64,000 nucleotides of DNA from Pelodera strongyloides (lineage: Eukaryota > Nematoda > Chromadorea > Rhabditida > Rhabditidae): positions 123,563 to 187,562 of the forward strand of contig JAANDG010000269.1 of NCBI GenBank assembly GCA_036852015.1, read 5' to 3'. The notes beneath the pieces were generated by a model, which saw only the letters and a list, made by a program, of their open reading frames with translations, ran no database searches and was not told the origin of the DNA. The translations under genes were made by a program, and so were the position numbers. Positions 21,122 through 32,562 of the stretch are shown here, one piece after another (position 1 is the first letter of the stretch; the number at the start of each line of letters is the position of its first letter).

Positions 21122-22820
21122 TATTTCTGCGCCACCACCGTTTTTTACCACGACTCGTTTTCAGACATACACATTCTCCGAATTAAATGACTCCGAACTC
21201 CTCGTTGTGTTCGTCGAAGACACTGTATGGAACAGTTGTGGTTGCGTAGGTCTGTTTATTTATTTTTTTCTGTAATCAGTGCTGAGTGTGTCGTGCTAGA
21301 AAGAACTTTGCAAGCTCATATAACGTGAAACTTGGTGCAGTTTTCCCACAAAGCATTATCTGTTTTTCGTCGCGCTCCTGCCCCAAATGACTTTCCCAAC
21401 GGGGCGACCGAGTTTTTTTTTATAGAGTGGGCTACTGACATTGGCTTGGAGCGGAAGACAAAAGATATACCGGATTTTATCGTCGTCTATTTATACGGTA
21501 ACTATTCGATGATTCTCTTATTTGCTTTTCATTAGTTACGCTAGTATCAAAGCACCTATGAACGCTTATGAAATACTTCTTGTATCTTAATACTTTCTTT
21601 TAGCATAATTCTTCTTGATTGCCAATCCCAAGTATTGTCCTCATGACTCGTATTATTTACGTATTTTTCTCGCCACCAACTCCCTATATATGGTACTTCG
21701 CGCCGGTACGATAATCTCGTTCATTCTCACCTCACTTTTAGGTTGTGCGTGAACACGTGTAGAGACTATGACTTTGCCACTGATCCAACTTCGGACGGTA
21801 CGATACGATACATGTGAAGGATGGTCTCTTTGGAACGCACATGCACTATGCACATTAAAATGTACTAAGGATATCTTTTATGTTATGCCTTTTCAAGTAG
21901 CAGTCTATCCCTGTCTTTTTAGTTCGGATTCTCATTAACTGTGTCTGTATAGAAGAAAGACTGAATTTATTTGAAATGTGGAAGACTTGTCGGCTTGTCC
22001 ACCACCGCATGACAATAAACGTTTGTTGATAATTGCACTGCCATGTAGTGTATGCAACAATTATATGCAGCAGTTTTGCAATTTCCGTAGTTTTATAATA
22101 GATGAGAAGGCAGTTTTCTACCTAAGCTTCTTTGTCCCTCTGCAGTTCCTTTCCCATTGCAATTAAACTGGTTTTAAGTATTTTCATGTATTGATATTTT
22201 ATTATCCCTTTGCTCTATTTTTTTTGTTGAGCTTATTAGAAATGTCTATTTGTTTGTATAGGTAGCACCTTCCGATATTGTCCCACAATTTTTTATGTGT
22301 AGGTGTATCGCGAGCTTTAGCACTGTTATTTTTCATATCACACTGTATTTACATATAATTAAAGGGACAGGCCCATCAAAATAAACCTATATTTACGATA
22401 CGTTCAACATGACTATCAAGCATTTTTATTACAATATATACAAACTAAATTTCACCTTTATTCGCCCTGGAAATGCGTTAATGAATTTAGATGTAGTAAG
22501 TAATTTCCTTTAATTTGCCTGTGGAGGGCGGGGACCAATTTTTGGACGTGAAGTGTTTTCTAATTCGCGCGATCGAATTCAGTTACGTCGCCCCGACGGT
22601 GGAGCCCACACCGACGGTTGAGGTGTTCTCTAAGGGGAACGGTTGCCCCCGTGGTTGCGGTATTGGGTAACCATCTTCTCCGCCGAAAAACAACCCGAAC
22701 TGTTTTATGTAATTTTTGGTTAGTTTCGTCATGTTACCCCTGGAAAGAGTAAATACGGATGCATGATCGATTATTTTCGAAAAAACACGGTACTCTTTAT
22801 CTTTATCTTTTATATATAGT
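21122..22820. other. No gene recognised; solo MITE-type end at 22361
   Basis: Chance ORFs only. At 22361-22400, AAAGGGACAGGCCCATC and ATAAACCTATATTTA match the left end of the MITE at 26464, so a decayed relative lies here. The 22583-22918 minus ORF is Gly/Pro-poor and has no motif. Confidence 0.4.
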
Positions 22821-23085
22821 GCTATGTTCCTCATTCGCAGTTTAATGGTAATCGTAATCCCACGTTTCCTCCCAAACAAGCGGGAAACGCGGGATTCGGC
22901 TCTTAGTGCGAACGCCAATTAGAGGCCTTGCCGCTAACACAAGGCCTTGCCTAATGTTTACTGCGGGACATGATTGGCTAATCTGTCAGGAAACATGCGA
23001 CTTTTATTATTGCGTGGGATTGGATGCTAGCCTACCAGGAAACGAGGGATTTCTTTTTGTTTCGCGGGAGACGTGCAGTAGAAGA
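22821..23085. repeat. Dispersed ~250-bp repeat, copy 1
   Basis: Shares more than 85% by eye with 57060-57303, from GTTCCTCATTCGCAGTTTA to ACGTGCAGTAGAAGA. It contains an imperfect stem (AATCCCACGTTTCC with GGAAACGCGGGATT). This copy has an extra AGGCCTTGCCGCTAACACA duplication. Confidence 0.75.
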
Positions 23086-23142
23086 GTCTTTGAAACGTTT
23101 TTGAAATCCCTCGTTTTTGAAATCGTCTTTGAAAAAAGAGTT

Positions 23143-23302
23143 TTTGAAACGCATCGAGTACTCCCTGCTTTCCTATGCTTCATATGCAAATGAGCATAAA
23201 TTTGTATAAAAAATAGACCCCAATAGACCCCTTTAGCACAACTGCATAAGAATGCTGCTCTTTGAGATGCGTTTCAAAAACCGGCTGGTATTTCGCTTTA
23301 AT
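23143..23302. mobile_element. AGCGAAATACCGG MITE
   Basis: Inverted ends GAAACGCATCGAGTACTCCC and GATGCGTTTCAAAAACCGG(C)...TATTTCGC TTTAA. The body (CATATGCAAATGAGC, AATAGACCCCAATAGACCCC) matches 28862-29047. Confidence 0.75.
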
Positions 23303-23925
23303 GTCACTTTCCATCTGACCAGTAAGAAGCGTGCCGAGGGCGACTCCGTTTTTTTTTTAAATAAACGTTTATTAAAACTACGCGTTTACAGTTATAGAGG
23401 AAAGGAAGAAACTAATTAAATAAACTTACTTATTGTTAGATTATTTATTTTACTTATTATTTATTTTGAATGCACTAAAGGTTATATTATAAAAGTGTGC
23501 GTCAAGGAGAGAAAAATACCGGCAGTATCGCATATGCACAGCACAACACAGAAATCATGATAAAAAATCAGCTTGTCAACGGATCAAAACGTAAAATGAA
23601 CAAAAATAAGTTATTTAGCGTAATAAAACGGAAGAATACTACAAATGATCAGAATAATAAAACGAGCAGAGCTATAGACGAAGCCAGCAGGTTACGGTAG
23701 CCAGGTAGCCCATTTTCTTCAATAGAAAGTACTAAAATGTTGCTTTCGTTCCTCAGTTCGACCGTTGGTGCAGGAGTCTCCGGCCATGGTGTCGTGGCTT
23801 CCTCAACGCATGGGAAATTGTAAATAATTCTTGTTTTCCTATAAAATAATTAAGAATTTCAATAGAATATCTTATTATATAAATCCGGAGATCGCACACT
23901 CCATCCACATCATCTTGTAGAACTT

Positions 23926-24142
23926 TTCATGGCGAGAATTTCTATGAAAAAATAATTTTAGGCGCTCTCCGAAGGAAGTTACGGCGTCTTCAAGGGCAAT
24001 TGCGAAGTTTAGTTGAAGGGATACGTTAGGGATCAAAACAGCTCATTCGAGCGGACTTCAAGACGCAGTAACTTCCTTCGGAGTACGCCGCAAGAGTTTT
24101 TTTTACAGAAATTCTCGCCATGAAAAGATCTACAAGACCATA
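23926..24142. mobile_element. Small inverted-repeat element
   Basis: Arms: CATCTTGTAGAACTTTTCAT then GGCGAGAATTTCT, and GAAGGAAGTTACGGCGTCTT, are mirrored by CTTCAAGACGCAGTAACTTCC and AGAAATTCTCGCCATGAAAAG. About 80-bp arms around a short spacer. No coding. Confidence 0.65.
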
Positions 24143-24640
24143 TAAATGGTTTGTGCCAACTCTGGATTTCATTTTATAATTTGGCTTCATTAAAATTAAT
24201 ATAATTATGTATTTTTTTTTATTCTTTACGCTGAAAATCATTTTGTTTGGGTTTTTGGCCATGCTTGATTTAGTGTTGCACTAGATTTCCTCCAAACCGG
24301 TGGGAGTTTTAGCGTTAAAGGGTATAAGACAACGGCCGCTTGTGTCTTATTATTAGGTATATTGTGTTTAGTAAAACATTGTTAACAAATATTTATAAAA
24401 CAGACTCATATTAATACTATTAAAATTGGTTGAACTAATCAAGGTATTTTACATCATGAGGTAAGAGTACATATAATTATAAGTAAAGAATGCTATTTAA
24501 TATAAGAAACAATATTGAACTAAATGTAAGACTAGCAGGAGGACTACTTCCAAAAATCGGTACATCCACTCCACTCTCTTCCCCTAGGGCTCACACCTTA
24601 ATGGGCGTGGCCTTCCTATGCAATGTTACGTGGACTTACA

Positions 24641-24955
24641 TGTTAAACTAGGATTTGCCCATGTCCTGTTTAAACGTTGTTGTGCTGTGGTGTTGATGAA
24701 TTCAAACACATGAGTCGAGCAAAGTATTTATGCCGCGTGTTCTTGTTACGACATAAGGGCACACTGAGGCTTCAATATAAACACGTCTCTTTCTACGCTG
24801 AAAAGTGGGCGGCACGCACACGTGCCTGCCGTCATAGAAACACTAGAATGGCCCTCACGCATGAATAGATGTTGTAAAGTGAGCGAGAACCAAACTAGAA
24901 TGTTTCATACGTAAATAAACAAAGACATAAGTGTTGTGAGAACGCAGCACTTACA
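24641..24955 (-). repeat. LTR (3' LTR in element orientation)
   Basis: 315 bp with TG...CA ends on either reading; a GTAAATAAAC motif and TATAAA-like sequence lie within. The short ORF inside is shared by both LTRs and is not taken as coding. Confidence 0.8.
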
Positions 24956-25903
24956 TCCCCGTTCCCTAAGTAGCACGGTCCCCGTGCTATCCTAGACCGG
25001 CGTTTGAAAATCCTAATCCGTTAGCCTAAACCGGTATCTTAATAATAAAACTACCGTGATCGTGAACGTAGCGTATCGTAACGTATGTGCGTATTTTACC
25101 GTCTCAAAATATAAAATAAACTAACTATACAAAAATTAACGTTCTATGCCCTCAGTGTGCGAGAAAAAAAAATCAATCACAAAATATTAACTTCAACCAT
25201 GATGTATCAAATTCAATGTTCTAAACTTCGAATAACAATGCTCGGAGTGTGCCCTCCTCACATACACAACAAAATAAAACTCAGCAATATTCAGATAACT
25301 CTACAAACTCAATAAGTTTAATTAAATTCTAGCATTTTCTCCTAGAAAAGTTACCTACACTAATTCAACAAATGGGGACAAATACACAAAGGACCCTATT
25401 GTAGTATTTTAGCATCTTATAAATTACACTCGAATGGCGTCATAACGGTTAGCCGGCTAGCCTTCCCTACCTCCCGTCTTCCTACGCTGCCGGACAAATA
25501 TTACGCTCTTTGAGCGGGGACCTACTCATAAAAATAATTATATACACATAACCTAGCCAAACGAGGTGTCCCTGAGCTGCACTCATTATTATAAATGAAA
25601 ATGGTAACTAACCAGTGTCTAACGAAAATACTAGATATGGCACGTCAGCTTAAACTATTAACTGTTAACGGTACCGTACGGCCTATGCAGCTCGCCTTTT
25701 CGTCTATCTTTGGTTGGCCTTCTTGTACACGGAAGCAGTGTGACGTGGTTTGTAGTAAAAACAGGAATACGAATATTAGTTAGTTGGAGGATTGCCGTAA
25801 AAATAATGGGGAGATTGTAGTAGATTGCTGAGAATTGGGGATTTCGGGCAAGATGTAGGTTCTCTGGCTCTGGTGGAAATAGAGCCAGCCCGAGCGGTCG
25901 CCA

Positions 25904-26218
25904 TGTTAAACTAGGATTTGCCCATGTCCTGTTTAAACGTTGTTGTGCTGTGGTGTTGATGAATTCAAACACATGAGTCGAGCAAAGTATTTATGCCGCG
26001 TGTTCTTGTTACGACATAGGGGCACACTGAGGCTTCAATATAAACACGTCTCTTTCTACGCTGAAAAGTGGGCGGCACGCACACGTGCCTGCCGTCATAG
26101 AAACACTAGAATGGCCCTCACGCATGAATAGATGTTGTAAAGTGAGCGAGAACCAAACTAGAATGTTTCATACGTAAATAAACAACGACATAAGTGTTGT
26201 GAGAACACAGCACTTACA
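25904..26218 (-). repeat. LTR (5' LTR in element orientation)
   Basis: 315 bp, about 99% identical to 24641-24955. The adjacent 25890-25903 reads as the primer binding site on the minus strand. Confidence 0.8.
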
Positions 26219-26463
26219 AGGGAATGTCAAGCCGGTTTTTCATGTTGGGCGCAAAAAAAAGCTTATGTTTTAGGAAAGTGAAAATAAAAATAAACAAAAA
26301 CTTTCATATAAGAAGAAAAACAATTTCAAACCCCTCCAAAAAACTCCTTCAATATGGGATTCTGGTCATTTGGACAAAATCAGCCTATTCTCCGTCCACG
26401 GCGTTTGAATTAACGAGGCTGTTAGTCAGCAAAGAAAAAGAGAAGGGCGCAAGAGAAATTGTT

Positions 26464-26985
26464 TAAAGGGTCAGGCCCACCGATATAAACCTATATTTAT
26501 TATTTGTTCATAATTCATAAAAAGGGCCTTTAATATACAGACTGAATATTATTCAGTTTTACCATGGGGAAGTTTTTCCGGTGAGCTTTCCTTACGGAAG
26601 GTACCGTAGTCTCATCTTTGTTTAAAGGTGTATGCATTTTTGTTCGTCTTGCTTTTTCGGGAAATGCCTCGTTTTCTGCACTCCCATGTGTCTTCTTAGG
26701 CTGGTGCCTCTTTATTCAGCATACTCTCTCGTCTTTCGCCGCAGGATTAATATAATCAAACAACTACGGTACTTTGGAAATGGTTGAACTTCCTTAAAAA
26801 TGTTTTAACTTTCTTTTACCCAAGGCCAGTCTACGGTACCTTCGGTAAGGAAAACTCACCGAAAAAACTTTCCCATGGTAAAACTGAATAATATTTAGTT
26901 TGTATATATTATAATAACGACCCTTTTTATGAATTATGAACAAATAATACATATAGGTTTTATCGGTGGGACTGTCCCTCAAAGA
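26464..26985. mobile_element. TTAA-type MITE with ~145-bp inverted ends
   Basis: Left end AAAGGGTCAGGCCCACCGATA, right end TATCGGTGGGACTGTCCCT. Inner arms mirror GAATATTATTCAGTTTTACC, CATGGGGAAGTTTTTCCGG and GGAAGGTACCGTAG. About 520 bp with no ORF. Confidence 0.75.
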
Positions 26986-27076
26986 AAGCAAAGAAAAAGA
27001 GGAGGGCGCGAGACAAGTTTCGGTATTTTGTGACAGCGTATTATAGAATATCTGTGAATCAGGCTTGACATTCGCT

Positions 27077-27354
27077 TTAAAGGGATCATTTCACCTGAAA
27101 TTGCGTCTGTTTTTTTTTGTTTCTTTATTATCTATAAGGGATAATAAAAGTTAGGAGTACAAAAATTAGTGTTCTATTTCAATACCGACGGAGATATTGG
27201 CTGATAAAGAGGTGGATTGATCGGTCCGGAATGCAAAAAAAAATGAATTTGTCCTACTTATGCTACTTTTGCCACCCCAAATTTTTTTACATCTTATAGA
27301 AAAGAAAGAAACATAAAAACAGACACTATTTCAGGTGAACCGATCCCTTTAAGA
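27077..27354. mobile_element. TTAA-type MITE (GGTTCACC family)
   Basis: Ends TTAAAGGGATCATTTCACCT and AGGTGAACCGATCCCTTTAA. Arms carry TGTCTGTTTTT, TTTCTTTATT and GATTGATCGGTCC. Same family as 51412-51774. Confidence 0.8.
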
Positions 27355-27692
27355 TCTCACTTTGACAAAAGGTGTTGGTGGATCCGGCCTCTGGTTCATT
27401 CAAATATTCAAAGCACTTACTTCAAAAAACAGCACGCGTTGAAAGTATTGATGGCTACAGAATGCCGCTCTGTAGTGTGTGTTTTGATGAATTCCCTTTC
27501 TTTGTTCATTTCCTTTTCAAAATTAGAACACACTTTAGGTCATATCCTTCTTGAAATCGTTGGATTCCTTGGTCTGCAATTGTTTTTGAATGTATAATTA
27601 GAAACTAAACATAGACGTCTAGTGTCGATCTTTTCCTCTTTGGCGAATCGCTCAGCGAAACATTTGCTGGGAAAATGAAGTCAGTGGCCATG

Positions 27693-27694
<2 letters not shown>

Positions 27695-27755
<61 letters not shown>

Positions 27756-27758
27756 CAT
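27695..27758. repeat. (GA)n microsatellite
   Basis: About 64 bp of GAGAGA with one AAG interruption. Ser/Leu-rich ORFs on the minus strand here are repeat artefacts. Confidence 0.95.
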
Positions 27759-27934
27759 GTGTAAAGAGGCGCAGCCGCAGGAAAACCGCGAAACACTCGG
27801 GGAAAATTTTTAGCACTTTTTCCAAAAAAAGAACGGAGCATTCTCCAAAATTGAACATAGTTCGTGCACGGTTTCCAGGAACAATAGGGCAAAATTCAAA
27901 GATAGCTATGCTTCCAGTAAACACAATTTTACAG

Positions 27935-28150
27935 GAGGGGGTGGGGCGTGGTACAGTGGCAAGGCCCTTGCTCACGCCGTCAAGAACTATGTTCCTTTTT
28001 TGCGAACGCTATCCTTTTTTTTTTTGGAAAAACTGCTAAAATTTTATCCCCGCCCGGCCCCTCACACACCAAAGATTTAAAAGTTGGTAGCTGGGTAACC
28101 CCGGCGGAGATAAATCGTCTTCCCGAAAAGATTGGCCACTGGGAGGGTTA
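27935..28150 (+). mobile_element. tRNA-derived SINE, family 2
   Basis: Head GGGGCGTGGTACAGTGGCAAG (A-box-like). Body AAAGTTGG(T/C)AGCTGG and CGGCGGAGATAAA(T/C)CG match the minus strand of 40990-41175. The B box is decayed in this copy. No poly-A tail is clear. Confidence 0.55.
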
Positions 28151-28450
28151 GAGTTTCATGTCCATTGCAGGTAACTCCTATTTTTGATGACTTCATCTGT
28201 TTCTCCGACTCAAATATGGTAGGATGAAATTTTTTCCAATTTTCAGGCGAAGTATTCACGCAATTACAAGCAAAGTACCATTGTTGGGTATGACTGACCA
28301 TGGTTGCTGGTAACTGCGTGAATGTTGCGCCTAAAAAAATAGAAAAAACATGCCTTATATATGCGTCCTACCATATTTGAGGCGGAGAATCACATGGACA
28401 TGGAGCCATCAAAAATAGGGTTTACCTGAAACGCCCACGCAGTCTTGCTC
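28150..28450. mobile_element. MITE related to 52599-52869
   Basis: Shares CAGGTAAC(T/C)CCTATTTTTG, CTCAAATATGGTAGGATGAA, ATTTTCAGGCGAAGTATTCA and GGGTATGACTG(A/G)CCATGG with 52599-52869. The outer ends are less clear. A further fragment lies at 29048-29110. Confidence 0.65.
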
Positions 28451-28555
28451 TGCGCCCCCCCCCCTCCCACATCGTTTCTGCGGATTTCCGTTGATAAACG
28501 GGATGCGCTTTTATTTTTACTTTAACATTTTACAGCAAAAAATAACGAATCATCT

Positions 28556-28734
28556 TATAAATACCAAATCATTCACCTGTAGAAAATGTTTGTTAATGTA
28601 GTATCTAATGCAGTGAGGCGCCCGTCTTCCAAATTCGGACATGACTCTCCACAAGTCTTTCTCTTCTCGACACAAAACATATGTCCCATTAAAAGATCTT
28701 CCTTTTGAAGTGTCATTACACCAATCGATTGACT
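28556..28734 (-). CDS. Possible isolated coding exon
   Basis: The minus strand reads EMEKSIDWCNDTSKG, then YVLCREEKDLWRV and FGRRAPHCIRYYINKHFLQ, bounded by GTTTAG and a CTACAG/GTGAAT donor, phase 0 on both sides. An overlapping frame is also open, so the call is weak. I do not recognise the family, and no partner exon was found. Confidence 0.25.
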
Positions 28735-28861
28735 TTTCCATCTCCTAAACATCGATTCTTCCTGATTCAAACATCAACATCTCCATGGTTTTAAAACAAA
28801 GATTATCTTTCTAATTGCCGATTTTTCTCTCTTTCAACCGCTTTACAAAAGCCGGCCGGTC

Positions 28862-29047
28862 GCCTTAAAGAAAAATACCGGCCGGTTTTTGAAACGCATG
28901 GAGTACTCCCTGCTTTATTATGCTTCATATGCAAATGAGCGTAAATTTGAATGAAAAATAGACCCCAATAGACCCCTTTTAGCATAAATGCATAAGAATG
29001 CTGGTATTTGAGATACGTTTCAAAAACCGGCCGGTATTTCGCTTTAA
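28862..29047. mobile_element. AGCGAAATACCGG MITE, near-complete
   Basis: Left TTAAAGAAAAATACCGGCCGG, TTTTTGAAACGCATGG; right CAAAAACCGGCCGGTATTTCG CTTTAA. Good copy for defining the family (about 185 bp). Confidence 0.8.
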
Positions 29048-29204
29048 ACGTTTAGGCCCACTGCAGGTAACCCCTATTTTCATCACTTCATCTGATTCTC
29101 CCTGTCAACTATACGGTGGTGCCCAAAAATATACGTTGCTAGGATTTCTCGATTATGTGCAGGATTTTCGGTAAACCAGTAACACAACTGAATCTTGGTG
29201 CTTG

Positions 29205-29460
29205 GTGGTCCAGTGGCAGGGGCTTGGTGGTCCAGTGGCAGCGCGTGGGCGCGTGGTAACGCAATCGACCCGAGTTCGATTCCGGGCGAGGGAATCATGG
29301 GCGAACCCTCCTGGCCCTAGCCCGAAGACGTCAAGCAATTTGTCATATGGAACTCGTCGCCTATTGCTCAGTATCTCTGCGGAACATGTCATAAGCAAAC
29401 CTTGAAATTGTACTTTGAACTCCCTTGAATAAAGGTGCACGCTCTTGAAGCGTAAAACAA
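29205..29460 (+). mobile_element. tRNA-derived SINE, family 1 (full)
   Basis: The head has TGGTCCAGTGG (A box) and GAGTTCGATTCCGGG (B box) spaced as in a tRNA. The body is CCCGAAGACGTC, GGAACTCGTCGCC, TCTGCGGAACA and CATAAGCAAA. The tail is TTGAATAAAGGTGCACGCTC. The first 14 bases of the head are duplicated just upstream. Relatives lie at 44571, 52090 and 52916. Confidence 0.75.
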
Positions 29461-29867
29461 ATTTAAAATTTAATTTATGAATCGGCCATGCCAAAACATA
29501 GAAATACAGGGAATCAGTCAAATGTGCTTATAATAAAAACTTCCAACGGTGCCCTGCTAATGTTAAAACCGCATGTTGGCCTGGATTGCGGCGTTGCCAG
29601 ATGTCGTATTCTATTCACCACTCGAGGGTAAAATTTCTCTAAAGGCAACTTGTCTCTAGAGAGGATTTACCCCTCTCTTTGGAGAAAATTTTGCAGTTAG
29701 CCGTAACCGCATTGCGCTGGTAGCCATAAGCCCTCTGGCTAAAACTTTATACCATAATAAATAATTATTACCCCACTGATGTATTGAATATCAATTATAT
29801 GCAAAAACTCAAATAAGTCCGCCGGCCGACTGCTTTACAAAACAGTAATAGCGCGGTGTTGTTATCA

Positions 29868-30175
29868 GTAAACGCGCAGCGCGGGCAGGTAGACGTAACC
29901 GCATCGTGCGGGTAGAAGTAACGCGTTGCGCAGGTAGGCGTGTTTGTACCCGCGTCGTGTGCGGGTAGCCGTAATCGCGTCGCGCATTCAGCCGTAGCCG
30001 TAACCGCGCCGTGCGTGTACAATTTCCTCAATATTTGACCTTAGCCACAACCGCGCGGTTAGCTTAGGGGTAACCGCATCATGTGGGCAGCAATAATGTG
30101 TAACCGCGTCGCATGGTGAGCGAATAATAAGCGCATCGCGCGGGTAACTGCGCGCTCGATCGGTTTTCAGGGGTC
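29868..30175. repeat. Degenerate ~24-bp GC-rich tandem array
   Basis: Units of the type GTAACCGC(A/G)TCG(C/T)GCGGGTAG, with many point changes, on an AT-rich background. Coding is not supported. Confidence 0.75.
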
Positions 30176-30508
30176 TAGCCGTAACCGCACCGCCGCTTGC
30201 GAACGTAGTTGGGTTCGAGCCCGTAATTAGTGAATGTCGTAGGTTCGAATCCTGTTCGTTGCCGAACTGGCCTGTCTATCTCTGGGCGCTCCTTTTTAAT
30301 ATTGTGCATGATTGGGCCAACCGCCCAGCACACCAAAAAGATCGGGCGGATGCCTGTCTTGTGCGCTGCGCGGTTGAGGAAAAGTTGCGTGGAACTAGTG
30401 GCGCGAGCAGCGTGCTTGCCGCGGTTTCCTTTTTTCACCTTTATACCGTTGTGTTTTAATTAGCTGAATAATATTTAGAACATAGTGTAGTGAAAGTGTT
30501 TTGCATTA

Positions 30509-30955
30509 AAGGGAGAGGCCCACGAGAAAAAACTCTTCCTCCTTTACTTGCACAGAATGACCGGTATTTCAGAAATATTACTGCGAAAGCCGTTTTTCTT
30601 TGCGCTTAGAACTCGCAGAGTTATTTCCCGGCAAACTGTTCGGCCCGTTACCGTAGACAGTATCAATTTTTGCTCTTTTAGGCAGAAACGCTTAGTTAAA
30701 ATCGTAGGAATGTTCTTCAGTCGTTCAACGATTATTATGTAGAGAAAGAATGCTAATGGACGGATATAAACCGTGCAAACGTATTTTAACCTTACTGATT
30801 ACGGTATCTGGCCGAACTGTTTGCCGTGGAATAACTCTGCGAGTTCTAGGCTTTGAGAAATGCGGTTTTCACACTAATATTTCTGAAATCCCGGACATTC
30901 TGTGCAAGCAAATTGAGAAAAACTTTTTCCGCATGGGCCTGTCGGGGCCAAAAAA
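30509..30955. mobile_element. TTAA-type MITE (GAGGCCCACGAG family)
   Basis: Left AAAGGGAGAGGCCCACGAG, right side CGCATGGGCCTGTC. Inner arms mirror GCACAGAATG, TTTCAGAAATATTACTG, AACTCGCAGAGTTATT and AAACTGTTCGGCC. Fragments occur at 36534-36700 and 42167-42249. Confidence 0.75.
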
Positions 30956-31071
30956 GTTTTCCCCACTTTTTCTTTGATAAATCTCCAAGACTACTCAAAT
31001 GTGGCTATAAAACCGTTCTGCTTAGTATGCAAAATTGGGGAAGATATTCGCGAAAGAAAGAAATGTAGCCT

Positions 31072-31370
31072 TTAAAGGGAGAGGCTCACGAGAAAAAGTT
31101 TTCCTCAATTTACTTGCACAGAATGTCCCGAATCTCAGAAATATTACTGCGAAAACCGCATCTCTTTACATCTAGAACTCGCAGATATATTCCATGCTAA
31201 ACAGTTCGACGAGGCACCGTAGTCTGAAACAATTTTTGTTCTTTTATGGCATTACGGTATTGGAAACGCTTTGTTATAATGGTAGTAATTTTCCTCATTC
31301 GTGTAAAGCGAAATGCTAGCCCCTTTGGAAAATTTGCATATGATTAAAAATGTTGTTTATCTCGTGAGCC
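31072..31370. mobile_element. TTAA-type MITE, second copy of GAGGCCCACGAG family
   Basis: Begins TTTAAAGGGAGAGGCTCACG and ends near CTCGTGAGCCGGACCC. It keeps the left arm of 30509 but the right arm is mostly replaced. Confidence 0.65.
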
Positions 31371-31554
31371 GGACCCGTGAAGGCGGCTACGGTGGGTTTC
31401 TGAACGTATTTCTGAAAACTAAGTTCCCATGTAAATCGGTCTAATTAGAATAAAAAAATTCGCTGCAATAAATCAATAATGTGCTTCAACCATACCGCAC
31501 TTTCCTTCATAATCATAGGTAACGGGAAATAACCACTTCGGGCTGGTTGCATGT

Positions 31555-32562
31555 TTAGACGTTTTAGTTACTATTAGACGTTTTAGTTACTAGTAGACGT
31601 TTTAGTTACTAGTAGACGTTTTAGTTACTAGTAGACGTTTTAGTTACTAGTAGACGTTTTAGTTACTATTAGACGTTTTAGTTCCTAGTAGTTAGTTACT
31701 AGTAGACGTTTTAGTTACTACTAGACGTTTTAGTTACTATTAGACGTTTTAGTTCCTAGTAGTCGTTTTAGTTACTAGTAGACGTTTTAGTTACTAGTAG
31801 ACGTTTTAGTTACTACTAGGCGTTTTAGTTACTATTAGACGTTTTAGATACTAGTAGACGTTTTAGTTACTACTAGACGTTTTAGTTACTATTAGACGTT
31901 TTAGTTACTAGATTTTAGTTTTAGTTTTACTATTAGACGTTTTAGACTAGTAGACGTTTTAGTTACTAGTTACTATTAGACGTTTTAGTTACTAGCAGAC
32001 GTTTTAGTTACTAGTAGACGTTTTAATTACTAGTAGACGTTTTACTATAGACTATTAGACGTTTTAGTTACTTTTACTTTAGTTACTAGTAGACGTTTTA
32101 GTTACTACTAGACGTTTTAGTTACTATTAGACGTTTTAGTTACTAGTAGACGTTTTAGTTACTAGTAGACGTTTTAGTTACTAGTAGACGTTTTAGTTAC
32201 AATTAGTTTTAGTTACTATTAGACGTTTTAGTTACTATTAGACGTTTTAGTTACTAGTAGACGTTTTAGTTACTACTAGACGTTTTAGTTACTATTAGAC
32301 GTTTTAGTTACTAGTAGACGTTTTAGTTACTAGTAGACGTTTTAGTTACTAGTAGACGTTTTAGTTACTATTAGACGTTTTAGTTACTAGTAGACGTTTT
32401 AGTTACTAGTAGACGTTTTAGTTACTACTAGACGTTTTAGTTACTATTAGACGTTTTAGTTACTAGTAGACGTTTTAGTTACTAGTTGACGTTTTAGTTA
32501 CTTTTTAGTTACTAGTAGACGTTTTAGTTACTAGTAGACGTTTTAGTTACAATTAGTTTTAG
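31555..32562. repeat. 19-bp minisatellite, about 50 units
   Basis: Unit AGTAGACGTTTTAGTTACT, with the second triplet varying (CTAGTAG, CTATTAG, CTACTAG) and a few truncated units (for example ATTTTAGTTTTAG). The variants recur in the order C, T, G, G, G in several places, suggesting a higher-order repeat. No coding or spacer structure. Confidence 0.95.

Larger units (their letters stand above)
24641..26218 (-). mobile_element. Short non-autonomous LTR retrotransposon (TRIM/LARD-like)
   Basis: Two direct 315-bp repeats (24641-24955 and 25904-26218) differ at only about 3 positions. Read on the minus strand, the LTR begins TGTAAGTGCTG and ends TTTAACA. It is followed at once by a primer-binding-site-like TGGCGACCGCTCGG. 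At the other end the purine tract AGGGAACGGGGA precedes the LTR. The 948-bp interior has no gag or pol. No clear target duplication (flanks TTACA and AGGGA). LTR similarity implies a recent insertion. Movement would need proteins from a related BEL/Pao or gypsy element (inference). Confidence 0.8.

Noticed and set aside
24677..26131. Two identical 63-residue ORFs
   Set aside because: They lie at the same position in the two LTRs, antisense to the element orientation.
27605..27975. Leu/Ser-rich minus ORFs
   Set aside because: Produced by the (GA)n repeat.
31555..32562. CRISPR-like array
   Set aside because: The 19-bp units are contiguous without unique spacers, no cas genes are present, and the DNA is eukaryotic. 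It is a minisatellite.
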